A stretch of 19,832 nt of DNA from an uncultured Odoribacter sp. (GTDB lineage Bacteria > Bacteroidota > Bacteroidia > Bacteroidales > Marinifilaceae): the NCBI GenBank assembly GCA_900544025.1, contig UQTM01000059.1:1-19832 (forward strand), in the 5' to 3' direction. A model generated the notes under the pieces. It did not search any database and had not been told where the DNA came from. It was given only the letters and a program-made list of their open reading frames with translations. This document shows, piece after piece, positions 1 to 7,005 of this stretch. Numbering within the stretch: the stretch's first letter is position 1; the number at the start of each line of letters is the position of its first letter. The translations under genes were made by a program, and so were the position numbers.

Positions 1-578
1 GGCGGCACCACCTCCACGCCCGCTTCGCCGTCGGCAGCCAGCGGATAGAACGACAATGCCAAACGGCGCACAGCCCCCATAGAAGTTAAACGAGTGAAGA
101 AACGAAGGAAAAACAATTCCACCGGGGAAGACGAAGGCGGAAAGCCGAAATCCCGGTGTAAAAACAAATATTGATGCCCGATACACACCAGCGGCACACG
201 GGGCGGAGCGAACAGATAAGTGAAGCCAGCCAGCAATTCATAGAAATTGATGACCATATCCGGTTCCGTTTCTCCGATTTTCCGCCGGATCGTCCGCATA
301 CTCCGCGCAAAGGCAGGGAGCCTCCCGATATTGGCACACACGCTTTTCACCAATCCGGGACGCTTATTTTGAGGCGTGGGTAAAAAATTAGGACTGGCGA
401 ACGTCCAGACCGGGACACCGATTTTCTTTACAAAAAATTCCGGCAACTGCCTGCTCTCGCTTTTCCCCACCAAAATCCCCGCCACCTCATCGCCCCGGCG
501 GTGCAGGAGTTCTTTCATCGTCAGCGCCTGGGTAAAATGTCCCCGCCCTTCTCCTTGAACGATAAACAAAAAACGCAT
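1..578 (-). CDS. GT-B family glycosyltransferase, N-terminal part (cut by window edge)
   Basis: An open frame begins at an ATG on the minus strand (578-576) and stays open to the window edge, giving 192 complete codons. The product starts MRFLFIVQGEGRGHFTQA; the Gly-rich GEGRGH turn after the first beta strand resembles the nucleotide-sugar glycosyltransferases of the MurG/GT28-like GT-B fold, so an N-terminal acceptor domain is likely. The donor-binding C-terminal half is outside the window, so sugar and acceptor cannot be named. It starts 12 bp after the stop of the LpxH-like phosphoesterase gene and is probably translated from the same mRNA. The pairing of such a phosphoesterase with a glycosyltransferase suggests a glycolipid or envelope role, which is inference. 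No in-frame stop or frameshift is visible. Confidence 0.75.
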   Translation of the reverse strand, partial: MRFLFIVQGEGRGHFTQALTMKELLHRRGDEVAGILVGKSESRQLPEFFVKKIGVPVWTFASPNFLPTPQNKRPGLVKSVCANIGRLPAFARSMRTIRRKIGETEPDMVINFYELLAGFTYLFAPPRVPLVCIGHQYLFLHRDFGFPPSSSPVELFFLRFFTRLTSMGAVRRLALSFYPLAADGEAGVEVVP

Positions 579-590
579 AGCCCGTCCCCG

Positions 591-1379
591 TTAAGATGCC
601 TGCCTCGCTCCTTCCGCCAATACACCCTCCTCTTTTTCCCCATAGCGGTACACCTGCCAGTTTCCTTGTTCATCCTCCAGCAAAGCGCTCATCGATTCCA
701 CCCAGTCGCCCGAATTCAGGTAATGAATAGCGCCGTAATACAAATCGGCATATTGATGGATATGCCCACAGATCACCCCGTCGAAATGCCGGGTTTCCGC
801 CAGCTTCGACAATTTTTCCTCAAAATCGGAAATATAGGAAACAGCCGATTTCACCCGGTGTTTCATCTCCTGCGAAAAAGAGTAATAAGGTTTGCCGCTA
901 CGCCGCCTCCGGTCGTTGATCAGCTTATTCAGCCACAATAAAAAGGTATAGCCGTAATCGCCCAGCTTAGCCAGCCACCGCATATCGGTGGTGATGTGGT
1001 CGAAAATATCGCCGTGCGTCACATAATAGCGCTTGCCGCCCGAAACATGAACGTAATCGCTCACCACATGAATATTCAAAAGCTCCAGCGGGACAATCTT
1101 ATCCAGAAAATCGTCATGATTGCCCCTCACATAAATCACCTCCGTACCGTGGTTTTCCATCATTTTCATCACCACCTTCACCAAATCGGTATAAGAGCGC
1201 TTCCAGCGCCCGAAGGGATTACGCTGCAATTTCCAACCGTCGATAATGTCCCCGTTCAGGATCAGTTTCCCGCAATCCACACTTTTCAGGAAAGCGGTCA
1301 GTTCTTCCACCTTGGAATGTTCAGAGCCCAAATGCACATCGGAAATAACCACCGTGGCAACTTTCAATCTGTTTGTCAT
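591..1379 (-). CDS. LpxH-like metallophosphoesterase (UDP-2,3-diacylglucosamine diphosphatase family)
   Basis: This 262-residue protein has the complete calcineurin-type metallophosphoesterase motif set: D14-x-H16 in SDVHLG, G43-D44 in NGDIID, GNHD at 86-89, H122 in THGD, and GHIH at 205-208. These residues bind the two catalytic metals. The C-terminal NSGDWVES segment is typical of the COG2908 branch, which includes LpxH, the enzyme that releases lipid X and UMP from UDP-2,3-diacylglucosamine in lipid A synthesis. COG2908 also contains paralogues of unproven substrate that sit beside glycosyltransferase genes, as here, so I do not assign lpxH. There is no signal peptide, so it probably acts at the cytoplasmic face of the inner membrane. 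The glycosyltransferase follows after 12 bp. No convincing promoter was found in the 1380-1480 region. Confidence 0.85.
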   Translation of the reverse strand: MTNRLKVATVVISDVHLGSEHSKVEELTAFLKSVDCGKLILNGDIIDGWKLQRNPFGRWKRSYTDLVKVVMKMMENHGTEVIYVRGNHDDFLDKIVPLELLNIHVVSDYVHVSGGKRYYVTHGDIFDHITTDMRWLAKLGDYGYTFLLWLNKLINDRRRRSGKPYYSFSQEMKHRVKSAVSYISDFEEKLSKLAETRHFDGVICGHIHQYADLYYGAIHYLNSGDWVESMSALLEDEQGNWQVYRYGEKEEGVLAEGARQAS

Positions 1380-1538
1380 ACGCTTACTCTATTGGTTTAT
1401 ACAAAATAAAAAAACGGATATGACAAAAACATGGAGAAACGATGAACTATTTGTTACATTTTAGGATTTTTCCCGGTGATTTACAGACATTTCTGTCTTC
1501 CCCTCTCATAAAATAACCGAACATTCACGGGAACGATA

Positions 1539-1568
1539 TTTGTATTCTGCCGAATCCTCCTATATTTG
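1539..1568 (+). promoter_or_regulatory. Predicted Bacteroidota-type promoter for the methyltransferase gene
   Basis: A -7 element TATATTTG (1561-1568) exactly matches TAnnTTTG, and TTTG at 1539-1542 lies 18 bp upstream as a -33 element. Transcription would start near 1575. That leaves only about 8 nt before the ATG at 1583 but about 32 nt before the ATG at 1607, which favours the downstream start. Confidence 0.55.
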
Positions 1569-1606
1569 TAATCCTAAAATCGATGATAACACCCCGAAGA
1601 AACCCC

Positions 1607-2413
1607 ATGGAAGCAGAAAAGAATTATCTTGAAATAAACCGGAAAGCCTGGAACAACCGCACCGACGTGCATATCAAATCCGAATTTTATGACCTGGACG
1701 GTTTTCTGGCGGGAAAATCCTCTTTAAACGATATAGAACGCCACCTGCTCGGCGATATAAAAGGGAAGTCCGTTCTGCACCTGCAATGTCATTTCGGGCA
1801 GGATACGATCTCGCTAAGCAGGCTCGGAGCGAAAGCCACTGGAATAGACTTATCCGACAGGGCGATTGAAAACGCGGAAAAACTGGCCAAGGATACCCGT
1901 GCGGATGCAACATTCATTTGCTGTGACATTTACGATCTTCCCAACCATTTGGACGAGCAGTTCGACCTTGTTTTCACGAGCTACGGCACAATCGGCTGGC
2001 TACCCGATTTAGACCGCTGGGCCAAGGTGGTTTCAAAATTCTTAAAACCCGGTGGAAAATTCGTCTTTGTCGAGTTTCACCCGGTAGTCTGGATGTTCGA
2101 TTACGATTTTGAAAAAATAGAATACAATTACTTTAATTCCGGAGCTATCGTCGAATGCCTCGAAGGGACTTACGCCGACAAAACAGCCGGGTTAAGCGAA
2201 GAATATGTGATGTGGAACCACAGCCTGAGCGAAGTGATCGACAATTTGATAAAAAACGGGCTTATCCTGCAATCTTTCGACGAATACGATTATTCGCCTT
2301 ACGATTGCTTTAAAAAGACGATAGAATTCGAACCTAAAAAATACAGGATAAAGCATTTAGACAACAAAATCCCTATGGTATATTCTATCACGGCAATCAA
2401 AAACAGCCACTAA
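1607..2413 (+). CDS. Class I SAM-dependent methyltransferase
   Basis: This 268-residue protein (from the ATG at 1607) is a Rossmann-fold methyltransferase. Motif I is LHLQCHFGQ at about 58-66, the acidic residue ending strand 2 is in GIDLS (79-83), and the post-motif region LKPGGKFVFVEF lies at about 146-157. These bind S-adenosylmethionine; the substrate is not evident. Proteins of this look are usually annotated only as class I methyltransferases. An in-frame ATG at 1583 would add eight residues, but the predicted promoter leaves almost no leader for it. By eye the gene is more AT-rich than its neighbours, which could mean separate ancestry. It stands alone: its promoter is directly upstream and 122 bp separate it from the esterase gene on the same strand. 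It appears intact. Confidence 0.8.
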   Translation: MEAEKNYLEINRKAWNNRTDVHIKSEFYDLDGFLAGKSSLNDIERHLLGDIKGKSVLHLQCHFGQDTISLSRLGAKATGIDLSDRAIENAEKLAKDTRADATFICCDIYDLPNHLDEQFDLVFTSYGTIGWLPDLDRWAKVVSKFLKPGGKFVFVEFHPVVWMFDYDFEKIEYNYFNSGAIVECLEGTYADKTAGLSEEYVMWNHSLSEVIDNLIKNGLILQSFDEYDYSPYDCFKKTIEFEPKKYRIKHLDNKIPMVYSITAIKNSH

Positions 2414-2535
2414 AACCATGTAAATCATCATCACCGGAAACGATGAATCTATTCCGAATGAATGACCTTCACAACCGATTGAATAAATGATTCCACACAT
2501 ATTAATAAATCACACTTTATCGATACACCGAAGTT

Positions 2536-3369
2536 ATGAAATGCCTTTCTTTTTTCCGATGCCTGCTCTTTACTTTTTTCCTGTTTTTCCTATTACCGGG
2601 ATATGCCCGGCAGGTGGACACGCTCAAAGTATATAGTCCCTCTATGGAGAAAGAGCTTAAAAATATCGTGATCCTGCCCGAAGGATACGCATCCCGTCCA
2701 CAGGATACCTATCCGGTCGTATATCTGTTGCACGGGCACGGCAACAATTACACTTCCTGGCTGACACGCATTAAACCCGACCTGCCCCGTATCGCCACGG
2801 AATACGGCATGATTTTCGTATGCCCGGAAGGAGAAAAAAGCTGGTATTGGGACAGTCCCGTTTCTCCCAAAAGCCGATTCGAGACCTATATTTGTTATGA
2901 ATTGACCGGAGAAATAGAAAAACATTACCGCACCCGGAACAACCGCAATTCGCGGGCGATCAGCGGATACAGCATGGGCGGGCACGGCGCGCTGTGGCTG
3001 GCATTCCGCCACCCGGACATTTTCGGCGCCTGCGGATCGATGAGCGGAGGCGTGGACATCCGCCCTTTTCCCGATAACTGGAATATGAAAGACCAGTTAG
3101 GTACCTACTCCGATAATCCCCGCCGCTGGGACGAACATACCGTAATCAACCAGCTGCCTTACAAAACGGACTCCGGCACGCTGGCTATCATTATCGACTG
3201 CGGAACGGAAGATTTCTTTTTTCAGGTAAACAATCAACTGCACGAAAAGATGCTGAAACTAAAGATTCCGCACGACTATATCACCCGTCCCGGCGGACAT
3301 AACCACACTTATTGGAATAATGCCGTAGATTATCAATTACTGTTTTTCCGAAAATTTTTCCAGCGATAG
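2536..3369 (+). CDS. Secreted alpha/beta-hydrolase esterase (esterase D / PF00756 type)
   Basis: This 277-residue protein has an N-terminal signal peptide (a very hydrophobic stretch at 4-20, likely cut near GYARQ at 22-26) and no lipobox, so it should be periplasmic or secreted. The mature part is an alpha/beta hydrolase. The oxyanion region is YLLHGHGNN (63-71), the nucleophile elbow is GYSMGG with Ser146, the acid is probably Asp226 in CGTEDFF, and the base is probably His255 in PGGHNH. This matches the esterase D/feruloyl-esterase-like family, which hydrolyses short acyl esters or removes acyl groups from carbohydrates; the natural substrate is unknown. No TAnnTTTG element was seen in the 122-bp gap upstream, so read-through from the methyltransferase gene is possible. 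A strong terminator follows 61 bp after the stop. Confidence 0.85.
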   Translation: MKCLSFFRCLLFTFFLFFLLPGYARQVDTLKVYSPSMEKELKNIVILPEGYASRPQDTYPVVYLLHGHGNNYTSWLTRIKPDLPRIATEYGMIFVCPEGEKSWYWDSPVSPKSRFETYICYELTGEIEKHYRTRNNRNSRAISGYSMGGHGALWLAFRHPDIFGACGSMSGGVDIRPFPDNWNMKDQLGTYSDNPRRWDEHTVINQLPYKTDSGTLAIIIDCGTEDFFFQVNNQLHEKMLKLKIPHDYITRPGGHNHTYWNNAVDYQLLFFRKFFQR

Positions 3370-3430
3370 AAAACAGTGATATTTTCAAAAAACCTTTACT
3401 CTTCCCTCCGGAACGAAAGCAAGGACATAT

Positions 3431-3472
3431 AAAACGCTCCCCGGAAGCTGCTTAACTTCCGGGGAGCGTTTT
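3431..3472. terminator. Bidirectional intrinsic terminator between esterase and cysH
   Basis: A perfect 17-bp inverted repeat (3431-3447 and 3456-3472) with an 8-nt loop has a GC-rich core flanked by AAAA on the left and TTTT on the right. It therefore works as a U-tailed hairpin in both directions. It lies between the convergent esterase gene (plus) and the pst-cysH operon (minus) and should end both. Confidence 0.9.
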
Positions 3473-3556
3473 ATCGAAAGGCACGTTCAAGAAACAAGAA
3501 CGGTCATACAATCGTTATTCCAACCCATCCTTTGTGCATAGCTCGCACCTGCCTCT

Positions 3557-4276
3557 TTATTTCGCCTGGGTGTTGTGGAGGCCGCATTCCCGGTGGTCGG
3601 GCGATTCCCACCACCAACGTCCGGCACGGACATCCTCTCCCGGCTCTACGGCACGGGTACAGGGCTGGCAGCCGATACTGGGAAACCCTTTATCGTGCAG
3701 GGCATTGTAAGGAACTCCGTTCTTTTTGATATAGTCCCAGGTTTGTGCTTCCGTCCAATCGATCAAAGGGTTCACCTTCAATAATCCGTTCGCTTCGTCC
3801 CATTCCACGACCTGATTTCCGGTACGGGTCACCGATTGTTCGTGGCGCAAACCGCAAATCCACACCTTCAGTCCGGCAAAAGCGCGCTTCAAAGGCTCCA
3901 GCTTCCGCACATGGCAGCACATCCGGCGTTTTTCCACACTCTCGTAAAACAGGTTCACCCCGTTTTCCGACACCATTTTCTCCACTTCCCGGTAGTCCGG
4001 GAAAAATAACTGGATTTTAATCCCGTAATTCATGTTCGTACGCCCGATCAGGCTATATGTTTCCGGGAACAGCCTCCCGGTGTCCAGCGTAAAAATACGG
4101 GCAGCCGAAGGATCGATTTTACAGATCATATCGGTTAGCGCCTGGTCTTCGATACTCAGGCTCGAAGCCAAACCGATATATCCCCGGTATTCGGTGAGGA
4201 AATATCGCAATACTTCTTCCGGAGACTTTCCGGCAAAACGTTCGGTCAACTGTTGAGCAATCTCTTTCATAATCAT
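3557..4276 (-). CDS. cysH: Adenylyl-sulfate (APS) reductase, thioredoxin-type
   Basis: This 239-residue protein belongs to the PAPS/APS reductase family, which reduces activated sulfate to sulfite in the cytoplasm using thioredoxin. The nucleotide-binding loop is SSLSIEDQ (38-45), followed by TLDTGRLFPET (63-73). A Cys pair at 120-121 and C203-x2-C206 form the four-cysteine set that binds a [4Fe-4S] cluster; this set marks the APS-using branch rather than PAPS reductases. The catalytic cysteine is C231 in the conserved ECGLH near the C-terminus. The start could be M1 or M3 (MIMKEI). It is the last gene of the pst-type operon, 33 bp after the end of pstB and on the same strand with no terminator between, so co-transcription is likely. 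That context ties the transporter to sulfur assimilation. No cysD, cysN or sulfite reductase gene is in the window. Confidence 0.93.
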   Translation of the reverse strand: MIMKEIAQQLTERFAGKSPEEVLRYFLTEYRGYIGLASSLSIEDQALTDMICKIDPSAARIFTLDTGRLFPETYSLIGRTNMNYGIKIQLFFPDYREVEKMVSENGVNLFYESVEKRRMCCHVRKLEPLKRAFAGLKVWICGLRHEQSVTRTGNQVVEWDEANGLLKVNPLIDWTEAQTWDYIKKNGVPYNALHDKGFPSIGCQPCTRAVEPGEDVRAGRWWWESPDHRECGLHNTQAK

Positions 4277-4309
4277 TCTTCCCTTATTTTTCTCTTCTCG
4301 ATGCAGTAA

Positions 4310-5213
4310 TTAGCTGAATACACCCGACAAATATTTCTGTGTCAGTTCTTTTTGCGGATTGTTGAAAATCTGGTCGGCAGGTCCCGCCTCGATAATCTCG
4401 CCCATATACATAAAGATCACATAATCGGCGATTCGCAACGCCTGCCGGAGGGTATGCGTGACCAGCACAATAGCGTATTCCTCTTTGAGCTTCAGGAACA
4501 AATCTTCGATCGTCTTACTGGAAATCGGGTCCAAAGCCGAGGTCGCCTCGTCCGCCAGAATAAACTGCGGCTCGACCGCCAATCCTCTCGCCAGGCACAA
4601 CCGTTGCTGCTGCCCGATAGACATCCGCCCGGCTGGCGAATGCAGCCTGTCCTTCACCTCGTCCCACAATCCTACGGCTTTCAGGTAATGGCGCACCACC
4701 ATATTCAGTTTTTTCCGGTTACGGATAACGTGGAGACGACAGCCCTAAGAGACATACAGAATAGCAGCCGTAAGCGATATTATCGTAAATAGACATCGGC
4801 AGCGGGCAGGGACGTTGCGAAAGCAAACCCATTTTCCGGCGGATATGGGTGATCTCCACTCCGGGAGCGTACAATTCCTCACCGTCCACCAGCACTTTCC
4901 CGGTGATCTTCACTTGCTCGTTATCGTCGAGCAGGCGGTTGAGACTTTTGAGCAAAGTCGATTTTCCGCACCCCGAAGGCCCGATAATGCAGGTGATCTT
5001 CTTATCCGGAATCGTCGCCGAAACATTTTTCAGGATATGGCTATTCTGTATCGTGACATTCAGGTTTTCCACATCGATATTCGACCGGGTGGAATCGTCG
5101 GTACAAAATTTCTGATTCGGACGAAAAAAACCTTTTTTCAGCGTCGTATCGTCTTTGTCGGACATATACCATTTGATCCTTTTGCGGAAGAACGGAATAT
5201 TTAATTTCATCAT
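4310..5213 (-). pseudogene. pstB: Pst-type ABC transporter ATPase, frameshifted by a 25-bp insertion
   Basis: Two frames together encode one PstB-like ATPase. The 5' part (from ATG 5213-5211) has Walker A GPSGCGKST (78-86), Q133 of the Q-loop and the PstB-typical PMSIYDNIAYG (139-149), then runs into 14 unrelated residues and TAA at 4721-4719. The other frame carries the remainder: signature SIGQQQR, Walker B FILADE, D-loop SALD, and the H-loop histidine in VTHTLRQ, ending at 4310. Between them a CAGCC direct repeat (4740-4744, 4765-4769) brackets about 25 extra bases. Removing them gives YGCRLHVIRNRKKL and an uninterrupted 292-residue protein. The start overlaps the pstA stop by one base (TAATG). 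Oddities are SIG for the usual SGG in the signature and DEA for DEP after Walker B. As read, no complete ATPase is made; an assembly artefact cannot be excluded. Confidence 0.85.
4740..4769. repeat. CAGCC direct repeat bracketing the pstB insertion
   Basis: CAGCC occurs at 4740-4744 and again at 4765-4769, offset by 25 bp. One copy plus the 20 intervening bases equals the extra sequence that breaks pstB. A second partial similarity, GAGACGACAG (4733-4742) against GAGACATACAG (4749-4759), suggests an imperfect local duplication or template switch. Positions 4746-4754 (TAAGAGACA) also match nine bases of the Tn5 mosaic end used in transposase-made sequencing libraries. That match may be chance, but it is a reason to check the raw reads. 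Confidence 0.7.
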
Positions 5214-6058
5214 TATATCTTGTTTTTAGAAAATCGATTTGTAATTACACGTCCCAATATACTTAATATCAGCACAATGATCGTCAAGATCAAAGCAGCG
5301 GCATACGCCCTCTCCTGCACGGCGGGGATGGGATTGCTCAACTGGAAAAACACCGCCAGCGGCAAGGTCGCGGCAGGTTGCCCCAGCGAAGTGGGAATAT
5401 TATCCGTATATCCGGCGGTGAACAGCACGGCGGCGGCATCCCCGATGGCACGCCCGATCGAAAGCAGGGTGGCAGTGGCGATACCGGGCGCTATTTGCCG
5501 GACGACCACTTTGATCGTTTCCAGCCGGGTAGCCCCCAGCGAATAAGAAGCATTCAGCATATCCTGCGGCAATTCCCTGGCGATCTCATCCATCGACCGG
5601 ATAAAGATCGGGATAATAAGCAGGGTGATCACGATGATCCCGCCCGCCAGAGAGGTTTTCAGCCCGAAATAAATCATAATGGTAAAAGCGAACGCCCCAT
5701 ATACAATGGAAGGGATTCCGAACAGCACGTCGAACGCCAGCCTGATCAGTGAAGCCCTTTTCGATTTCTTTTTCAGGTAAACGTTCAGATAGAACACCAC
5801 CGGGATACTCACGGTCAGTCCCAGCACCGTAGCCCCGCCCACAATATAGAGCGAGCCGACGATGGCGTTTAGCAAACCGCCTTCCTTCCCGATGTAAAAA
5901 CCGCCGCCGGGGAGCGAGGAAATCATTTCCCAGCTCATAGCCGCCCAACCGTTCCTGACAATCGTATATAAAATGCTGCCCACGAACAGGAATACCAGCA
6001 AAGTAGTCACCAGCATCACCAGTTTCATGGCCTTTTCTTCGATAAATCTCAATTTCAT
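5213..6058 (-). CDS. pstA: Pst-type ABC transporter permease PstA
   Basis: This 281-residue inner-membrane protein is one of the two channel-forming permeases of a phosphate-type importer. It has about six hydrophobic segments (first at 13-34). The PstA/PstC landmark GIPSIVYG is at 114-121. The cytoplasmic EAA-type loop that docks on the ATPase is at about 168-192 (SYSLGATRLETIKVVV), followed by GRAIGDAAAVLFTAG (202-216). Length and motifs are normal. It starts 17 bp after the pstC stop and its TAA overlaps the pstB ATG by one base, implying translational coupling. Its intact state contrasts with the broken pstB. The transported ion is formally phosphate by family, but the neighbouring cysH and the unusual binding protein leave sulfate open. 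Confidence 0.92.
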   Translation of the reverse strand: MKLRFIEEKAMKLVMLVTTLLVFLFVGSILYTIVRNGWAAMSWEMISSLPGGGFYIGKEGGLLNAIVGSLYIVGGATVLGLTVSIPVVFYLNVYLKKKSKRASLIRLAFDVLFGIPSIVYGAFAFTIMIYFGLKTSLAGGIIVITLLIIPIFIRSMDEIARELPQDMLNASYSLGATRLETIKVVVRQIAPGIATATLLSIGRAIGDAAAVLFTAGYTDNIPTSLGQPAATLPLAVFFQLSNPIPAVQERAYAAALILTIIVLILSILGRVITNRFSKNKI

Positions 6059-6075
6059 TTTTTAAATATATGATT

Positions 6076-7005
6076 TTAAGCGAATTTGTCTTCTATTCTC
6101 CGTAAAATGAGCCGTGATCCCAGGTTGAACACGAACACCACTACGAAAAGAATCAGGGCGGCGAACATCAAAGCCGACTCATACAGAGGCAGCGACAACA
6201 TTTCCCCATAGTTATTGGCAATCAGCGCAGGCAGGGGATAGCAGCCGTCGAACAGGGAGGTAGGCAGCTGCACGATATTCCCACACACCATCAGCACGGC
6301 GATGGTTTCCCCCATAGCTCTGGAAATGGCAAGCGTCACCGCCGCCACGATACCGGGAAAAGTCTTCCGCAAAAGCACCTTTTTCGTCGTCTGCCAGCGG
6401 GTAGCCCCCAGCGACAGCGAAGCCTCACGGTATTCCCTCGGTACGGAAGAAAACAGCTCCACAAACAGGCTGATCAACAGAGGCAGGATCATAATCCCCA
6501 GGATAATGCCTCCCGCCAGCGTAGAATATCCGGTGGAATATTCCACAAAATGAGGGGCTAATTTTTCGGAAATCCAGGGTACGACCACTAAAATACCCCA
6601 TACCCCGTACACCACCGAAGGCAGTCCCGCTAAAATATCCAAAGCCGGAAAAACGATCTTCTTCACATAAGGACGGGAATTTTCGGTCAGGAAAATAGCC
6701 GTAAACAGAGACACGGGCAATGTCCATATAATGGCGATCATCGTCACCCAGAGTGTTCCCATGATAAAAGGCAGGAAACCGAAATCCCCGCGCATAGGCT
6801 TCCACTTGGAAGTGCAGATCAATTCCCACAACGATTTTTCGTGGAGGATAGGCAATGATTTCACCACCAACCCCACACCGATAAACACCAATAACAATAC
6901 GGCAATCATCGTGAAAGTCAGCATGACGGAACTCGCCATCTTATCTTTCAACAAACGAAACCACGAAGTTTTACTGGCAACCTTACATTCCTGTTCGTCT
7001 GTCAT
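6076..7005 (-). CDS. pstC: Pst-type ABC transporter permease PstC
   Basis: This 309-residue inner-membrane protein is the partner permease of PstA. It has an N-terminal cytoplasmic stretch of about 25 residues, a first membrane segment at 27-50, and the family-typical FGFLPFIMGTL (75-85). LAGLPSVVYGVWG lies at 125-137, the EAA-type loop at about 194-218 (EASLSLGATRWQTTKKV), and RAMGETIAV at 229-237. The length is normal for PstC. Its ATG overlaps the pstS stop codon (ATGA, 4-bp overlap at 7002-7005), so the binding protein and permease are translated in step. pstA follows after 17 bp. No frameshift or missing motif is visible. Confidence 0.92.
   Translation of the reverse strand: MTDEQECKVASKTSWFRLLKDKMASSVMLTFTMIAVLLLVFIGVGLVVKSLPILHEKSLWELICTSKWKPMRGDFGFLPFIMGTLWVTMIAIIWTLPVSLFTAIFLTENSRPYVKKIVFPALDILAGLPSVVYGVWGILVVVPWISEKLAPHFVEYSTGYSTLAGGIILGIMILPLLISLFVELFSSVPREYREASLSLGATRWQTTKKVLLRKTFPGIVAAVTLAISRAMGETIAVLMVCGNIVQLPTSLFDGCYPLPALIANNYGEMLSLPLYESALMFAALILFVVVFVFNLGSRLILRRIEDKFA

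Noticed and set aside
4740..4769. Remnant of an insertion sequence in pstB
   Set aside because: The inserted 20 bases have no convincing inverted ends and are too short. A local duplication, template switch or sequencing artefact explains them better.
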